From the NCBI RefSeq assembly GCF_003730295.1, contig NZ_QTSZ01000029.1, forward strand, positions 310,001-374,000: a stretch of 64,000 nt of DNA. Direction: 5' to 3'. The position numbers were made by a program, and so were the translations under genes. The notes beneath the pieces are model-generated. The model saw only the letters and a list, made by a program, of their open reading frames with translations, did no database searches and had not been told where the DNA came from. This stretch comes from Ornithinibacillus gellani. GTDB taxonomy: Bacteria > Bacillota > Bacilli > Bacillales > Amphibacillaceae. Position 1 is the first letter of the stretch. Every line of letters begins with the position of its first letter. Of this stretch, positions 41,181 to 49,024 are shown piece after piece.

Positions 41181-42122
41181 TTAATCTTCGGCTAATGCAC
41201 GCAAGCCTGCGCCAATGATACCTTGATTATTACCTAGTCGACTAATGCAAAGTTCATTTAAAATATGTTTTTGCTCGTCTATTAACAAAGCATCCAGTTT
41301 TTCCTTGATTTTTTGCAATAAAACAGGGTTATGGGTAGCCACACTTCCCCCAAAAACAATTTTATGTGGATCAAGCATACTATTAATCATGTAAATACCA
41401 TGTGTCCAGGAATCAATAGCCCCATTTACTAGGGTGATTGCTTTTTCATCGCCCTGGTAATACAACTGGAACAGCTTTTCAGCCGTCATATCCGTTGAAT
41501 GGAACAGCGCCTGTGCATGTCGTTCCAGTGCAGGACCTGCAGACGTTTTTTCCAAGCGTGTAACTGCAGAACCAAAGACGCTATGTTCCTCTGTATGTGA
41601 ATGCCCAATTGTTTCATTTGGTGAAGTGACCGGCACAAGTCCAAGCTCTCCAGCAAAGCCAGCACCACGGATAAACTCACCATTTTGAATAATTGCTGTT
41701 GAAATACCGGTACTAATTGTCATGTAGACAAATAAACCTTCATCCAAGCCAGCATCCTTCCACTCTGCAAAGGCAGCCATGTAGACATCATTATCAATGA
41801 CAACCTTCCCAATACCGAGTGCTTCGCGAATTCGTTCTACAAACGGGAAGTTCTCCCATGGCAAGTTGTTTTGAAAAACAGCAATACCATTATCACGGTC
41901 AATTTTCCCTGGAACACCTGCCCCGATTCCAGTAATTTGATTAAACGGAATACTACAATGATCCATCAACTGTTGAACACAAGCTACTACCCGTTCAAAC
42001 ATTTTTTCCCGATCACTTGGGTCACTAGGTACAATCTCTTGTTGGATCAAATCGCCTGCTTCATTGATGATACCACATGCAATCGTTGTACCCCCAATGT
42101 CCATTCCAATCGCATATTTCAT
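41181..42122 (-). CDS. ROK-family sugar kinase lacking the usual zinc cysteines
   Basis: A 313-residue ROK protein without a DNA-binding domain, so a kinase: YAIGMDIGGTTIACGI is the ATP phosphate loop, VVIDNDVYMAAFAE carries the catalytic Asp (D in DNDV), and IVFGGSVATH closes the fold. The usual CxCGxxGCxE zinc motif is replaced by ETIGHSHTEEHSVFGSAV, where His residues stand in part of the region. ATG at 42122 has AAGGAGAGAG upstream. It follows the phosphorylase GH112, which releases a free N-acetylhexosamine, so a GlcNAc/GalNAc kinase role is plausible; a glucose-type kinase is the alternative. Confidence 0.82.
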   Translation of the reverse strand: MKYAIGMDIGGTTIACGIINEAGDLIQQEIVPSDPSDREKMFERVVACVQQLMDHCSIPFNQITGIGAGVPGKIDRDNGIAVFQNNLPWENFPFVERIREALGIGKVVIDNDVYMAAFAEWKDAGLDEGLFVYMTISTGISTAIIQNGEFIRGAGFAGELGLVPVTSPNETIGHSHTEEHSVFGSAVTRLEKTSAGPALERHAQALFHSTDMTAEKLFQLYYQGDEKAITLVNGAIDSWTHGIYMINSMLDPHKIVFGGSVATHNPVLLQKIKEKLDALLIDEQKHILNELCISRLGNNQGIIGAGLRALAED

Positions 42123-42144
42123 ACTTCTCTCTCCTTCATAACAA

Positions 42145-42167
42145 GCAGGCGGTAATGATCCGCCTGC
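42145..42167 (-). other. GC hairpin in front of the ROK kinase gene
   Basis: GCAGGCGG (42145-42152) and CCGCCTGC (42160-42167) form a perfect 8-bp stem, 7-nt loop, about 10-15 nt upstream of the ribosome site of the kinase. No T-run. It could mark RNA processing or limit kinase expression. Confidence 0.55.
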
Positions 42168-42180
42168 TCCAATAAACGTG

Positions 42181-42348
42181 TCAAACAAATTTTCGGTTGT
42201 AATTCCATAACAACACTAATAAACCGGATAGGCCAATCAGCTGAGCCAACAAGTACATTTTTCCAACTGTACGTTGACCATAAATCACAAGAAATAGACA
42301 GAAAAAGAAAAACAACACCTTTAGAACTGGTAAGATTTTATCCTTCAT
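42181..42348 (-). CDS. Small 55-residue membrane protein
   Basis: A complete small gene between the GH112 and kinase genes. The ATG at 42348 overlaps the last 11 nt of the GH112 gene, and GGAAG lies about 8 nt upstream, so translation is probably coupled. The product begins MKDKILPVLKVLFFFFCLFL, has two hydrophobic helices (residues 7-23 and 31-48) joined by YGQRTVGK, and ends NYNRKFV. No function recognised. Its position suggests an accessory to the GH112 transport and phosphorolysis system. Confidence 0.75.
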   Translation of the reverse strand: MKDKILPVLKVLFFFFCLFLVIYGQRTVGKMYLLAQLIGLSGLLVLLWNYNRKFV

Positions 42349-44512
42349 GTCCATCTTCCTTCCACGTAATTTCTCCTGGCTGCAACGTCAATTCATAGCT
42401 GTTCCCTTTGCCATCAAATACAGTTGTCTTTTGTTCGGTATCTGCATTATTCAAAACAGCATATTTGCCAATTGATGGGTAGGCATGAACCTCACAATGA
42501 ACATTTGATGCAAACCATTTTTCCAGCTCAGACTCTTTATTTGCAGCATAGAATAGAGCACGTTGTAACAATCTTGCATTGTCATGGCTAAATGGTAAAC
42601 CAGCAATGTAGACCCCGCGTCCTTTTCCAAATGGTGAACTGGAGAGCTGCACACTGTCTTCGGAATATGCAATGATTTCCGTCTGCTCATCTAGCGCATA
42701 AACGTATTTCATCCCTTCTCCAAAATCATAGTCAGCTGTTTGATCAGCCGTAATGAAGTGAGAATCTACTCTTTCTGTAAAATATTTGTTCGTTGATAGA
42801 CTAAAGCCTAGTTCTTTATCCACACCAAGTACGTTAGCCAATTGGAAATAACGACCTTCACGATGTACAGCTGTTGGTTCACCAACACCTACAAACCCAC
42901 CGCCCTGATCAACCCAAGAACGAATGGCAGTTAGTACTTTTTCATTTTTCCAATGATCACCACCGGAAAATGCTGTATCCGCATCTCCTGCATTAATGAT
43001 GACATCAATATCAGCAGGTACGCCATCCTTCGCAATATCATCGAAGCTTAGGAAAGTGACGTCAACTGCCATACCACTTAATGCTTCTAAAATTCCATGA
43101 TATGAATATGCTTGGCGATACCATTTGCCGTGTGCGACGATAAAGTTTTGCCAGGTCCGCAGCTTACCCCATGCGTTCAAAACTGCTACCTTCAGTCCGC
43201 TATATGGTTTTACACCGTTGATAGTGTCATATATTTCACGGAACTCAGCTGTTACATGCTCCACATAATCTACAAATTTAGGGAACTTGTATGCCAGGCT
43301 TAAGTACCCACCATATCCAATTCGATCAAGCGGCTTACGCATTAAAGCACGTCTTGCTGTTAACCAATTATCACGTGCCTCTACAACTGGGTCATTTCCC
43401 TCATAAAAAGTATCTGGGAAAAAGTACGGTAAAAAACGACCTTCTGTATATTTCACATGTGGAATATCCGCTATAATGCGTAGTGTCGTACCATCCCCAA
43501 CACTACCAACAACTGCATCTAATCCTGCATCCTTGAAGTAGTCACCATATGGTTCAGTACCAATCCAGTTATCACCAAGGAACATAATTGCTTCCTTACC
43601 AGCATCATGAACAAGATCGACTAAATCCTTCACTTCTTTAGCTACGAATTGTTGGATAAAATCGATATAATCCAAATAGGCTTTAGAAGGAACACGGAAG
43701 GTCGTATTGTAATAGCCTTGATCGACTATATCTTCCGGACGTAGACGGTAGCCTTTCGCTTGTTCGAATGCTTCTAATGCTGCTACGGAAACACTTGCAC
43801 CATAGCCAAACCAGTCTACAAATTTTTCTTTACCTAGATTATTAAACACGAGCGTAAAATGATAGAAAAAGGTTGTGAAACGAACGACATCAACTGCCGG
43901 CTGTTCCTTTAACCAGCCTTCTAGGTAATCTTTAATATATTGATTCGCATGTGGCTGACGTGCATCAAATGGAATATCATGTGGCGCATCGCCCCAATCA
44001 TTCGTTATATGATTGTACATATGCGTTGGATCCCAAATCATATAAGCCAGGAATGATACCGTATATTCATGCCAAGGAATTGCATGCTTGATAACGAGTT
44101 CATTTGTTTCTTCTTTTACTTCCCAAGCATCTGCTGGTACAACCTCTCCAGTTGTTCGGTCCATAACTTCCCACCATTTTTTTGGATCATGGCGGTAATC
44201 CGGTGAAATCTGATCCTCAAAATAGCCATTCAAAAAGTCAATTACCAAAGTTGATTCTTTCGCTGTATAGTAACGGGACATTAAATAAAGCTGCTGAATC
44301 TCTTCTGGATGCTGCTCGATAAAATCATTATGATTACGTGCAACGAAATAAGTGGAATAGATTTTAGCATCTAATTGCTTTAACTCATCATCCAGCTTTG
44401 TGCCATCGCTATCACGAATCGCATCTGCACCCCATCGGGTCATTAATTCTTTTGTCTCTTTCAAAAAGTTTTGTTCGGTCGGTAATGTAACACGTCCTGT
44501 AGTTCGCTTCAT
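42338..44512 (-). CDS. GH112 galacto-N-biose/lacto-N-biose phosphorylase
   Basis: A 724-residue cytoplasmic phosphorylase converting Gal-beta1,3-GlcNAc or Gal-beta1,3-GalNAc plus phosphate to galactose 1-phosphate and free HexNAc. The match to the family runs end to end: TGRVTLPTEQNF, WHEYTVSFLAYMIWDP, VVRFTTFFYHFTL, FLGDNWIGTEPYGDYF (region of the proposed catalytic Asp), GRFLPYFFPDTFYEGNDP, YGGYLSLA and a C-terminal GGGFVGVGEP domain. ATG 44512 and GTG 44521 are both possible; the GTG abuts the permease stop. The operon also encodes its importer. Subspecificity (GNB, LNB or beta1,4-Gal-Rha) is not resolved. Confidence 0.93.
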   Translation of the reverse strand: MKRTTGRVTLPTEQNFLKETKELMTRWGADAIRDSDGTKLDDELKQLDAKIYSTYFVARNHNDFIEQHPEEIQQLYLMSRYYTAKESTLVIDFLNGYFEDQISPDYRHDPKKWWEVMDRTTGEVVPADAWEVKEETNELVIKHAIPWHEYTVSFLAYMIWDPTHMYNHITNDWGDAPHDIPFDARQPHANQYIKDYLEGWLKEQPAVDVVRFTTFFYHFTLVFNNLGKEKFVDWFGYGASVSVAALEAFEQAKGYRLRPEDIVDQGYYNTTFRVPSKAYLDYIDFIQQFVAKEVKDLVDLVHDAGKEAIMFLGDNWIGTEPYGDYFKDAGLDAVVGSVGDGTTLRIIADIPHVKYTEGRFLPYFFPDTFYEGNDPVVEARDNWLTARRALMRKPLDRIGYGGYLSLAYKFPKFVDYVEHVTAEFREIYDTINGVKPYSGLKVAVLNAWGKLRTWQNFIVAHGKWYRQAYSYHGILEALSGMAVDVTFLSFDDIAKDGVPADIDVIINAGDADTAFSGGDHWKNEKVLTAIRSWVDQGGGFVGVGEPTAVHREGRYFQLANVLGVDKELGFSLSTNKYFTERVDSHFITADQTADYDFGEGMKYVYALDEQTEIIAYSEDSVQLSSSPFGKGRGVYIAGLPFSHDNARLLQRALFYAANKESELEKWFASNVHCEVHAYPSIGKYAVLNNADTEQKTTVFDGKGNSYELTLQPGEITWKEDGHEG

Positions 44513-44521
44513 TATAGACAC

Positions 44522-45403
44522 CTATCCTTTCACTCCACCAACTGTCATTCCTTGTGTAAGTCGTTTTTGAACCAAAATGTACAAAATCAATGTTGGCAAC
44601 ATAACAATTACCATACCGGCATACATCGGTCCGTAGTTTACTGCGGCCCGCTCAGCTGCCATTAAATTCAACAGCCCAACAGGCAATGTCTTATTATCAC
44701 CAGGCATGAGCGTCAATGCCAGGATATATTCATTCCAGAAGAGCAAGAAGTTAAATAGAATGACGATAACGATACTTGGCATCGCAATTGGGAACATGAT
44801 TGAAATCATTGTTTTATAATAACCTGCTCCATCAATACTTGCCGCTTCTTCAAAATCAGATGGCAAGGTTTGGAAGTAACTTGATAATAAAAAGATGGTA
44901 AATGGTAATGCCGTAGACGCATAGATGGTCGCTAGTATAAATCTATTGTTCAATAACATCCCATCACCGAACATTACCTTAAGAACAGAATCCCAATCCA
45001 AAAGCATCAAGAAGATTGGTACTGCAATGTAACTCACGTTAATAAATAAGCCAGCCTTTACAAAAGAGTTTAAAAGGGATCTTCCACGAAATTCAAACCG
45101 AGAAAGAACGTATGCTGATGGCAAAGCAACAACCAGCAATATGAGCAGTGACAATCCGGTAACAATAACAGAGTTTAATAGATAGTCACCCATTTTCGCA
45201 TCAACAAATGCCTCTACAAAGTTTTGAAAATAAAATCCATCTGGTAATGTCCAAGGACTACCATAGAATTCTTTATTCTCTTTAATAGAAGCTAGGAACA
45301 CCCATGCAACCGGAATTAGTATCGTAATTACGAGCGCAATAAGTGTCACATAAATAAATATCTTATATAACGTTTCCGTACGCATGCCTTTTGACTTCTT
45401 CAT
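44522..45403 (-). CDS. ABC sugar importer permease, MalG-like
   Basis: A 293-residue inner-membrane subunit with six predicted helices; the EAA loop reads EAASIDGAGYYKTMISIMFPIAMP. The C-terminus KRLTQGMTVGGVKG is typical of CUT1 permeases. It pairs with the MalF-like gene 12 nt upstream and abuts the GH112 gene, so it belongs to a disaccharide importer. GGAGGT lies before the ATG. Confidence 0.94.
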   Translation of the reverse strand: MKKSKGMRTETLYKIFIYVTLIALVITILIPVAWVFLASIKENKEFYGSPWTLPDGFYFQNFVEAFVDAKMGDYLLNSVIVTGLSLLILLVVALPSAYVLSRFEFRGRSLLNSFVKAGLFINVSYIAVPIFLMLLDWDSVLKVMFGDGMLLNNRFILATIYASTALPFTIFLLSSYFQTLPSDFEEAASIDGAGYYKTMISIMFPIAMPSIVIVILFNFLLFWNEYILALTLMPGDNKTLPVGLLNLMAAERAAVNYGPMYAGMVIVMLPTLILYILVQKRLTQGMTVGGVKG

Positions 45404-45415
45404 TATGAAACCTCC

Positions 45416-46306
45416 TTAATACTCGAGCACATCGCGCTTTGTGATCCGACTGACAATCGCTGCGAGTGCAAATGAGAAGGTAAATACCACTACACCGATA
45501 GCCATACCATAGCCATATGTTGAGTTTCCGTATGCTTGGGAATACATATAGGATAGAAATACTTCTGTGGATCCATCAGGTCCCCCGCCTGTCATCGCCT
45601 TCACCAGTAGAAAGCTTAGGTTAATGGTACTAATAATATAAAAGGTTAATGTGGTTCTGATGTTATTCCAGATCAAAGGCAGTGTGATGCTGGTAAACTG
45701 CTTAAACTTGCCAGCTCCCTCTAATGAAGCAGCTTCATAATAACTTTCTGGAATACTAGCCATACTTGACATATACATCACCATATAATAACCAATTGCC
45801 TGCCAGATCAATGCACCAGCAATACTGTAAATGATAATGTCTTGGTTACCAAGCCACATCTGTTTAAAGGTATCTAATTTTAGTACGCCAAATACACTAT
45901 TCAACAAACCACTTTTCGCATCATAAACAGCAGAAAATATCCCCGCGATGACAACGATGGATAAAATATTTGGAATATAAAATATAACCCGGAAGAAGTT
46001 ACCACCAACGACCTTTTCCTTCGTTAAAACAGCTGCGAAGAATACAGCAAAGATGATGGTAATAATTGCCACCAATACGATTAACAGGACAGAGTTTTGA
46101 AATGATTGAATGAAGTTCATATCATTCCAAAGCAATTTGAAGTTGTTAAAACCAACAAACTCCTTCGTTTTAGAAAAACCGCCCCAGTTGTAAAGTGACA
46201 TACGAAAAACTTCTATCGTAGGCAATACCATAAATAAGGTAAACAAAATAACCGCTGGTGACACACAGATAGCTATAAATATATTTCTTGATCTCTTCTT
46301 GCTCAT
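45416..46306 (-). CDS. ABC sugar importer permease, MalF-like
   Basis: A 296-residue permease. Helix 1 is IFIAICVSPAVILFTLFMVLP-like; the EAA loop is EAASLEGAGKFKQFTSITLPLIW. The start at 46306 (MSKKRSRN) is chosen because GAGGTG lies 8 nt upstream; an ATG five codons earlier overlaps that ribosome site. It follows the binding protein after a strong stem-loop. No ATPase gene is adjacent. Confidence 0.93.
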   Translation of the reverse strand: MSKKRSRNIFIAICVSPAVILFTLFMVLPTIEVFRMSLYNWGGFSKTKEFVGFNNFKLLWNDMNFIQSFQNSVLLIVLVAIITIIFAVFFAAVLTKEKVVGGNFFRVIFYIPNILSIVVIAGIFSAVYDAKSGLLNSVFGVLKLDTFKQMWLGNQDIIIYSIAGALIWQAIGYYMVMYMSSMASIPESYYEAASLEGAGKFKQFTSITLPLIWNNIRTTLTFYIISTINLSFLLVKAMTGGGPDGSTEVFLSYMYSQAYGNSTYGYGMAIGVVVFTFSFALAAIVSRITKRDVLEY

Positions 46307-46331
46307 CAGATTGCACCTCATTTCAACAATA

Positions 46332-46368
46332 GATAAGGCGGCAGCTCCAACGCTTCTGCCACCTTATC
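46332..46368 (-). terminator. Intercistronic stem-loop after the GH112-operon binding protein
   Basis: GATAAGG-GGCAG arms (46332-46344 and 46356-46368) pair over 13 bp with one mismatch; loop 11 nt. No T-run follows, so it probably protects the 3' end of the binding-protein mRNA. Confidence 0.65.
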
Positions 46369-46384
46369 CAATTTCTGCTACTTA

Positions 46385-47737
46385 TTATTTCATTGCTGGA
46401 CGTAGCTTATCACTTACTTCTTGAATTGCTTTTTGCCATCCTTCAACGGTAAGCTTTCCACTCATGATACTATCTACTTTTCCGTATAGTTCATCGGAAA
46501 TGCTTGCACCAGGAACTGGATCTGTAGAAGCGAATGTACCCATTGCTGGTAGTGCACCCTCTTCATAAATGCCGTAGAATAGCTTTTTCTGTTCGTCAAG
46601 CTTGTCTACATTACCCTCGATTGGCTGTACTGCGCCAGCCTCTAAGAAAATATCAGATGCTTCATCAGAATATAGGAAGGAGATGAATTCCTTCGCTGCA
46701 TCAATGTTTTCTGCTTCTTTTGGAATCCAGATTTGTTCAAAGAAAGTAAATGCATACTGATCTCCGCCTTCTTCAAAAGCAGGAACCGCTGTCATACCCC
46801 ATTCAAAGCCATCTGCACGTGGTGCTTCTTTCATTTCATCTACAACCCAACTACCGTTTGGCATAAATAGTGCTTCGTTATCCAATACAAGCTGTTGGTT
46901 TTTCGTAAAGTCATTTGGGTTTGCGTTTGCTACTGTGTTTGGATGTGTATATTCAGATAGTTTTTCAACTGTTTCTAGTACACGCTTTGCTTCATCTGTC
47001 TGCCATGCGCCTTCTTCATAAGTCATTGCAGATGTAAATAGTTCTGGACCACCTGAAGCATAAAGTAAAGAACCGATTAAAGTATCAAAGTATCCTGCGA
47101 TAGGATATGTGAATAAAGCAATTCCTTCTTTATCTGCTTTTTCACCTAGTTCCCACATTTCATCCCAAGTGGTTGGAACTTCCCAGCCCTTTTCTTCAAA
47201 CAATGCTGCGTTGTAGAAAAGTCCTGTCGGGCTATAGAACATTGGTGCTAAATACATTTCTCCATCATCATATGGATTGGTTGCCAATGTGTCTGTAAAT
47301 CCATCCAATAATTTGTCCTGTACTTGAACCTCTTCGCCAGGAACTGTCATCGTAAGTACATCTGAAAGATTTTCTACACCGTTTTCTTTGATTAATGTTT
47401 CAGTCAAAGCTTCTTCACGGCTTGTTGCTAGCATGAAAATGTCAGGATAGTTTCCTGCTTGCATTTCTGGACGGATAACTTCCTCCAGGTTTTTAGCAAT
47501 CGTTAAGTCCACTGTGACATTTTCATTAATACCTTCATATGCTTTAATAATGTTTTTCCATACGTCCGCACCATAAGCAGACTCAAGTGCTGCTAGATGC
47601 AAGGTTACTTCCTTGTCACCGCTTGAAGAATCTTTATCTCCATCATCCTTCTTACTATCATCAGAGCTGCCGCCACATGCTGCTAGTACAAGGATTAAAC
47701 CTAGTGACAAAGCCAAAAGATATTTTTTCATCTTCAT
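46385..47737 (-). CDS. ABC sugar-binding lipoprotein of the GH112 operon
   Basis: A 450-residue family-1 solute-binding lipoprotein; signal peptide MKMKKYLLALSLGLILVLAAC, Cys about 21, then a Ser/Asp/Lys-rich linker. It is shorter than the LplA-like group and belongs with CUT1 receptors such as the bifidobacterial galacto-N-biose/lacto-N-biose binding protein (inferred from gene context). GNYPDIFMLATSREEALTE and DEALFMPNGSWVVDEM-like stretches are family-typical. It is the first gene of the operon, with a cre-bearing promoter. Confidence 0.92.
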   Translation of the reverse strand: MKMKKYLLALSLGLILVLAACGGSSDDSKKDDGDKDSSSGDKEVTLHLAALESAYGADVWKNIIKAYEGINENVTVDLTIAKNLEEVIRPEMQAGNYPDIFMLATSREEALTETLIKENGVENLSDVLTMTVPGEEVQVQDKLLDGFTDTLATNPYDDGEMYLAPMFYSPTGLFYNAALFEEKGWEVPTTWDEMWELGEKADKEGIALFTYPIAGYFDTLIGSLLYASGGPELFTSAMTYEEGAWQTDEAKRVLETVEKLSEYTHPNTVANANPNDFTKNQQLVLDNEALFMPNGSWVVDEMKEAPRADGFEWGMTAVPAFEEGGDQYAFTFFEQIWIPKEAENIDAAKEFISFLYSDEASDIFLEAGAVQPIEGNVDKLDEQKKLFYGIYEEGALPAMGTFASTDPVPGASISDELYGKVDSIMSGKLTVEGWQKAIQEVSDKLRPAMK

Positions 47738-47773
47738 GTTTAATGCCCCCTAAATATTATTAACTACATGTTC

Positions 47774-47803
47774 ATCTTACTAAAATGAAAAGCGCTTTCA
47801 CAA
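47774..47803 (-). promoter_or_regulatory. Promoter of the GH112 operon overlapping a cre box
   Basis: Minus strand: TTGTGA (47803-47798) and TAAGAT (47779-47774), spacing 18 bp. Between them lies TGAAAGCGCTTTTCA (47800-47786), a strong CcpA cre-like palindrome. Catabolite repression of the operon is likely; activation by the divergent AraC protein may be needed because the -35 and -10 boxes are imperfect. Confidence 0.7.
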
Positions 47804-47832
47804 TTGACATATTGCCAACTTTTTTAGGCTTA

Positions 47833-47861
47833 TTGCTTTTTGTAAACTAAGCGAGTAAAAT
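47833..47861 (+). promoter_or_regulatory. Putative promoter of the AraC regulator
   Basis: TTGCTT (47833-47838) and TAAAAT (47856-47861), spacing 17 bp, about 35 nt before the start codon. Confidence 0.5.
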
Positions 47862-47895
47862 ATAGTGGAAAGTAGTATTGATTGGAGGGATAATG

Positions 47896-48741
47896 ATGTC
47901 ACATGAAGTTTATAAATTGGAACAAGCCCCTGAGGACACAATTCCATTTAAGCTTCTTTATATTACGCACTCTGAATACGATAAAGGCTGGCATAGTACA
48001 AAGCACACCCACCATTTCACAGAGCTTTTTTACATTGTTAATGGAAAAGGCTCATTTCTTTTAACGGAACATGAAATACCGGTAAAGGAAAATGATCTTG
48101 TCATAATTAATCCCAATGTGGAGCATACAGAACGCTCCAACGCTCAAGATTCTTTAGAATACATTGCATTAGGTATTGAGGGAATCTCCTTCTCATTACC
48201 TGAGGAAAAAGGGGAAGCAAAAATAGGTCTGTTCACTTATCAAGGCGATCGAAAGGATATTTTATTTTTCCTAAAGAAATTATTGGATGAGGTGCAGCTT
48301 CGCCCGAAAAACTATGAAGCGGTTTGCCGCAATATCATTGATATCCTATTAATTAAGCTTCATCGCGAGAAGGATTTCGTAGTCGAAAACAAAAAATCCC
48401 ACCGCATGAATCAATCAGTAGCACTCGTCAAGCATTATATTAATCAAAACTTTCGTGATAATATTACGTTGGATCAACTGGCCCAAATCGGAAATATTAA
48501 TAAATATTATCTTTCACACTGTTTTAAGGAGGATTTAGGTATTTCTCCCATCGGCTATTTAAATGAAGTGAGGATACGGGAAGCAAAGAATCTGCTTGAA
48601 ACAACCGACTACACAATAGCAGAAATTGCGACATTCAATGGCTTTTCCTCCCAATCTTTTTTTTCACAGGCTTTTAAACGAGAAACTGGCGAAACACCAT
48701 CTGTTTATCGGAGAACGATAACCCAGCAAACGCCGGTATAA
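47896..48741 (+). CDS. AraC-family transcriptional regulator with cupin sensor
   Basis: A 281-residue regulator. The N-terminal cupin (about 15-110; HSTKHTHHFTELFYIVNGKGSF) is a sugar-sensing domain of AraC type; the C-terminal double helix-turn-helix includes ITLDQLAQIGNINKYYLSHCF and IAEIATFNGFSSQSFFSQAFKRETGETPSVYR. The ATG at 47896 is 6 nt from GGAGGG; an adjacent ATG at 47893 is too close. It is divergent from the GH112 operon with about 160 nt between, so it most likely activates that operon. Confidence 0.92.
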   Translation: MSHEVYKLEQAPEDTIPFKLLYITHSEYDKGWHSTKHTHHFTELFYIVNGKGSFLLTEHEIPVKENDLVIINPNVEHTERSNAQDSLEYIALGIEGISFSLPEEKGEAKIGLFTYQGDRKDILFFLKKLLDEVQLRPKNYEAVCRNIIDILLIKLHREKDFVVENKKSHRMNQSVALVKHYINQNFRDNITLDQLAQIGNINKYYLSHCFKEDLGISPIGYLNEVRIREAKNLLETTDYTIAEIATFNGFSSQSFFSQAFKRETGETPSVYRRTITQQTPV

Positions 48742-48938
48742 GGAATAAACGGATACAACTTCTTCACATTCCGCAAGCAACAATCGACTATAACACCATA
48801 AAAGCACTATCCAAACACAGCTGTCCAAACTTATTTTTACCGTGTTTTGCAATGCTTTTTGTTAATTAAATTATTAAAGTAGTTAAATGAGAGAATGTGA
48901 ATAGGATTAAATGCTAAGAACGGGAGACGCGATACAAT

Positions 48939-48978
48939 AAAACGGGTACTAAATCTTTTGCGATTTAGTGCCCGTTTT
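48939..48978. terminator. Bidirectional terminator
   Basis: AAAACGGGTACTAAATC (48939-48955) and GATTTAGTGCCCGTTTT (48962-48978) form a 17-bp stem with one G-T pair. A/T-rich flanks on both sides serve the AraC gene (plus) and the CWB2 gene (minus). Confidence 0.85.
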
Positions 48979-49024
48979 TAAATGAATCAAGATATATCGA
49001 AGTACAACCCAGTCTTCTTTTTCG

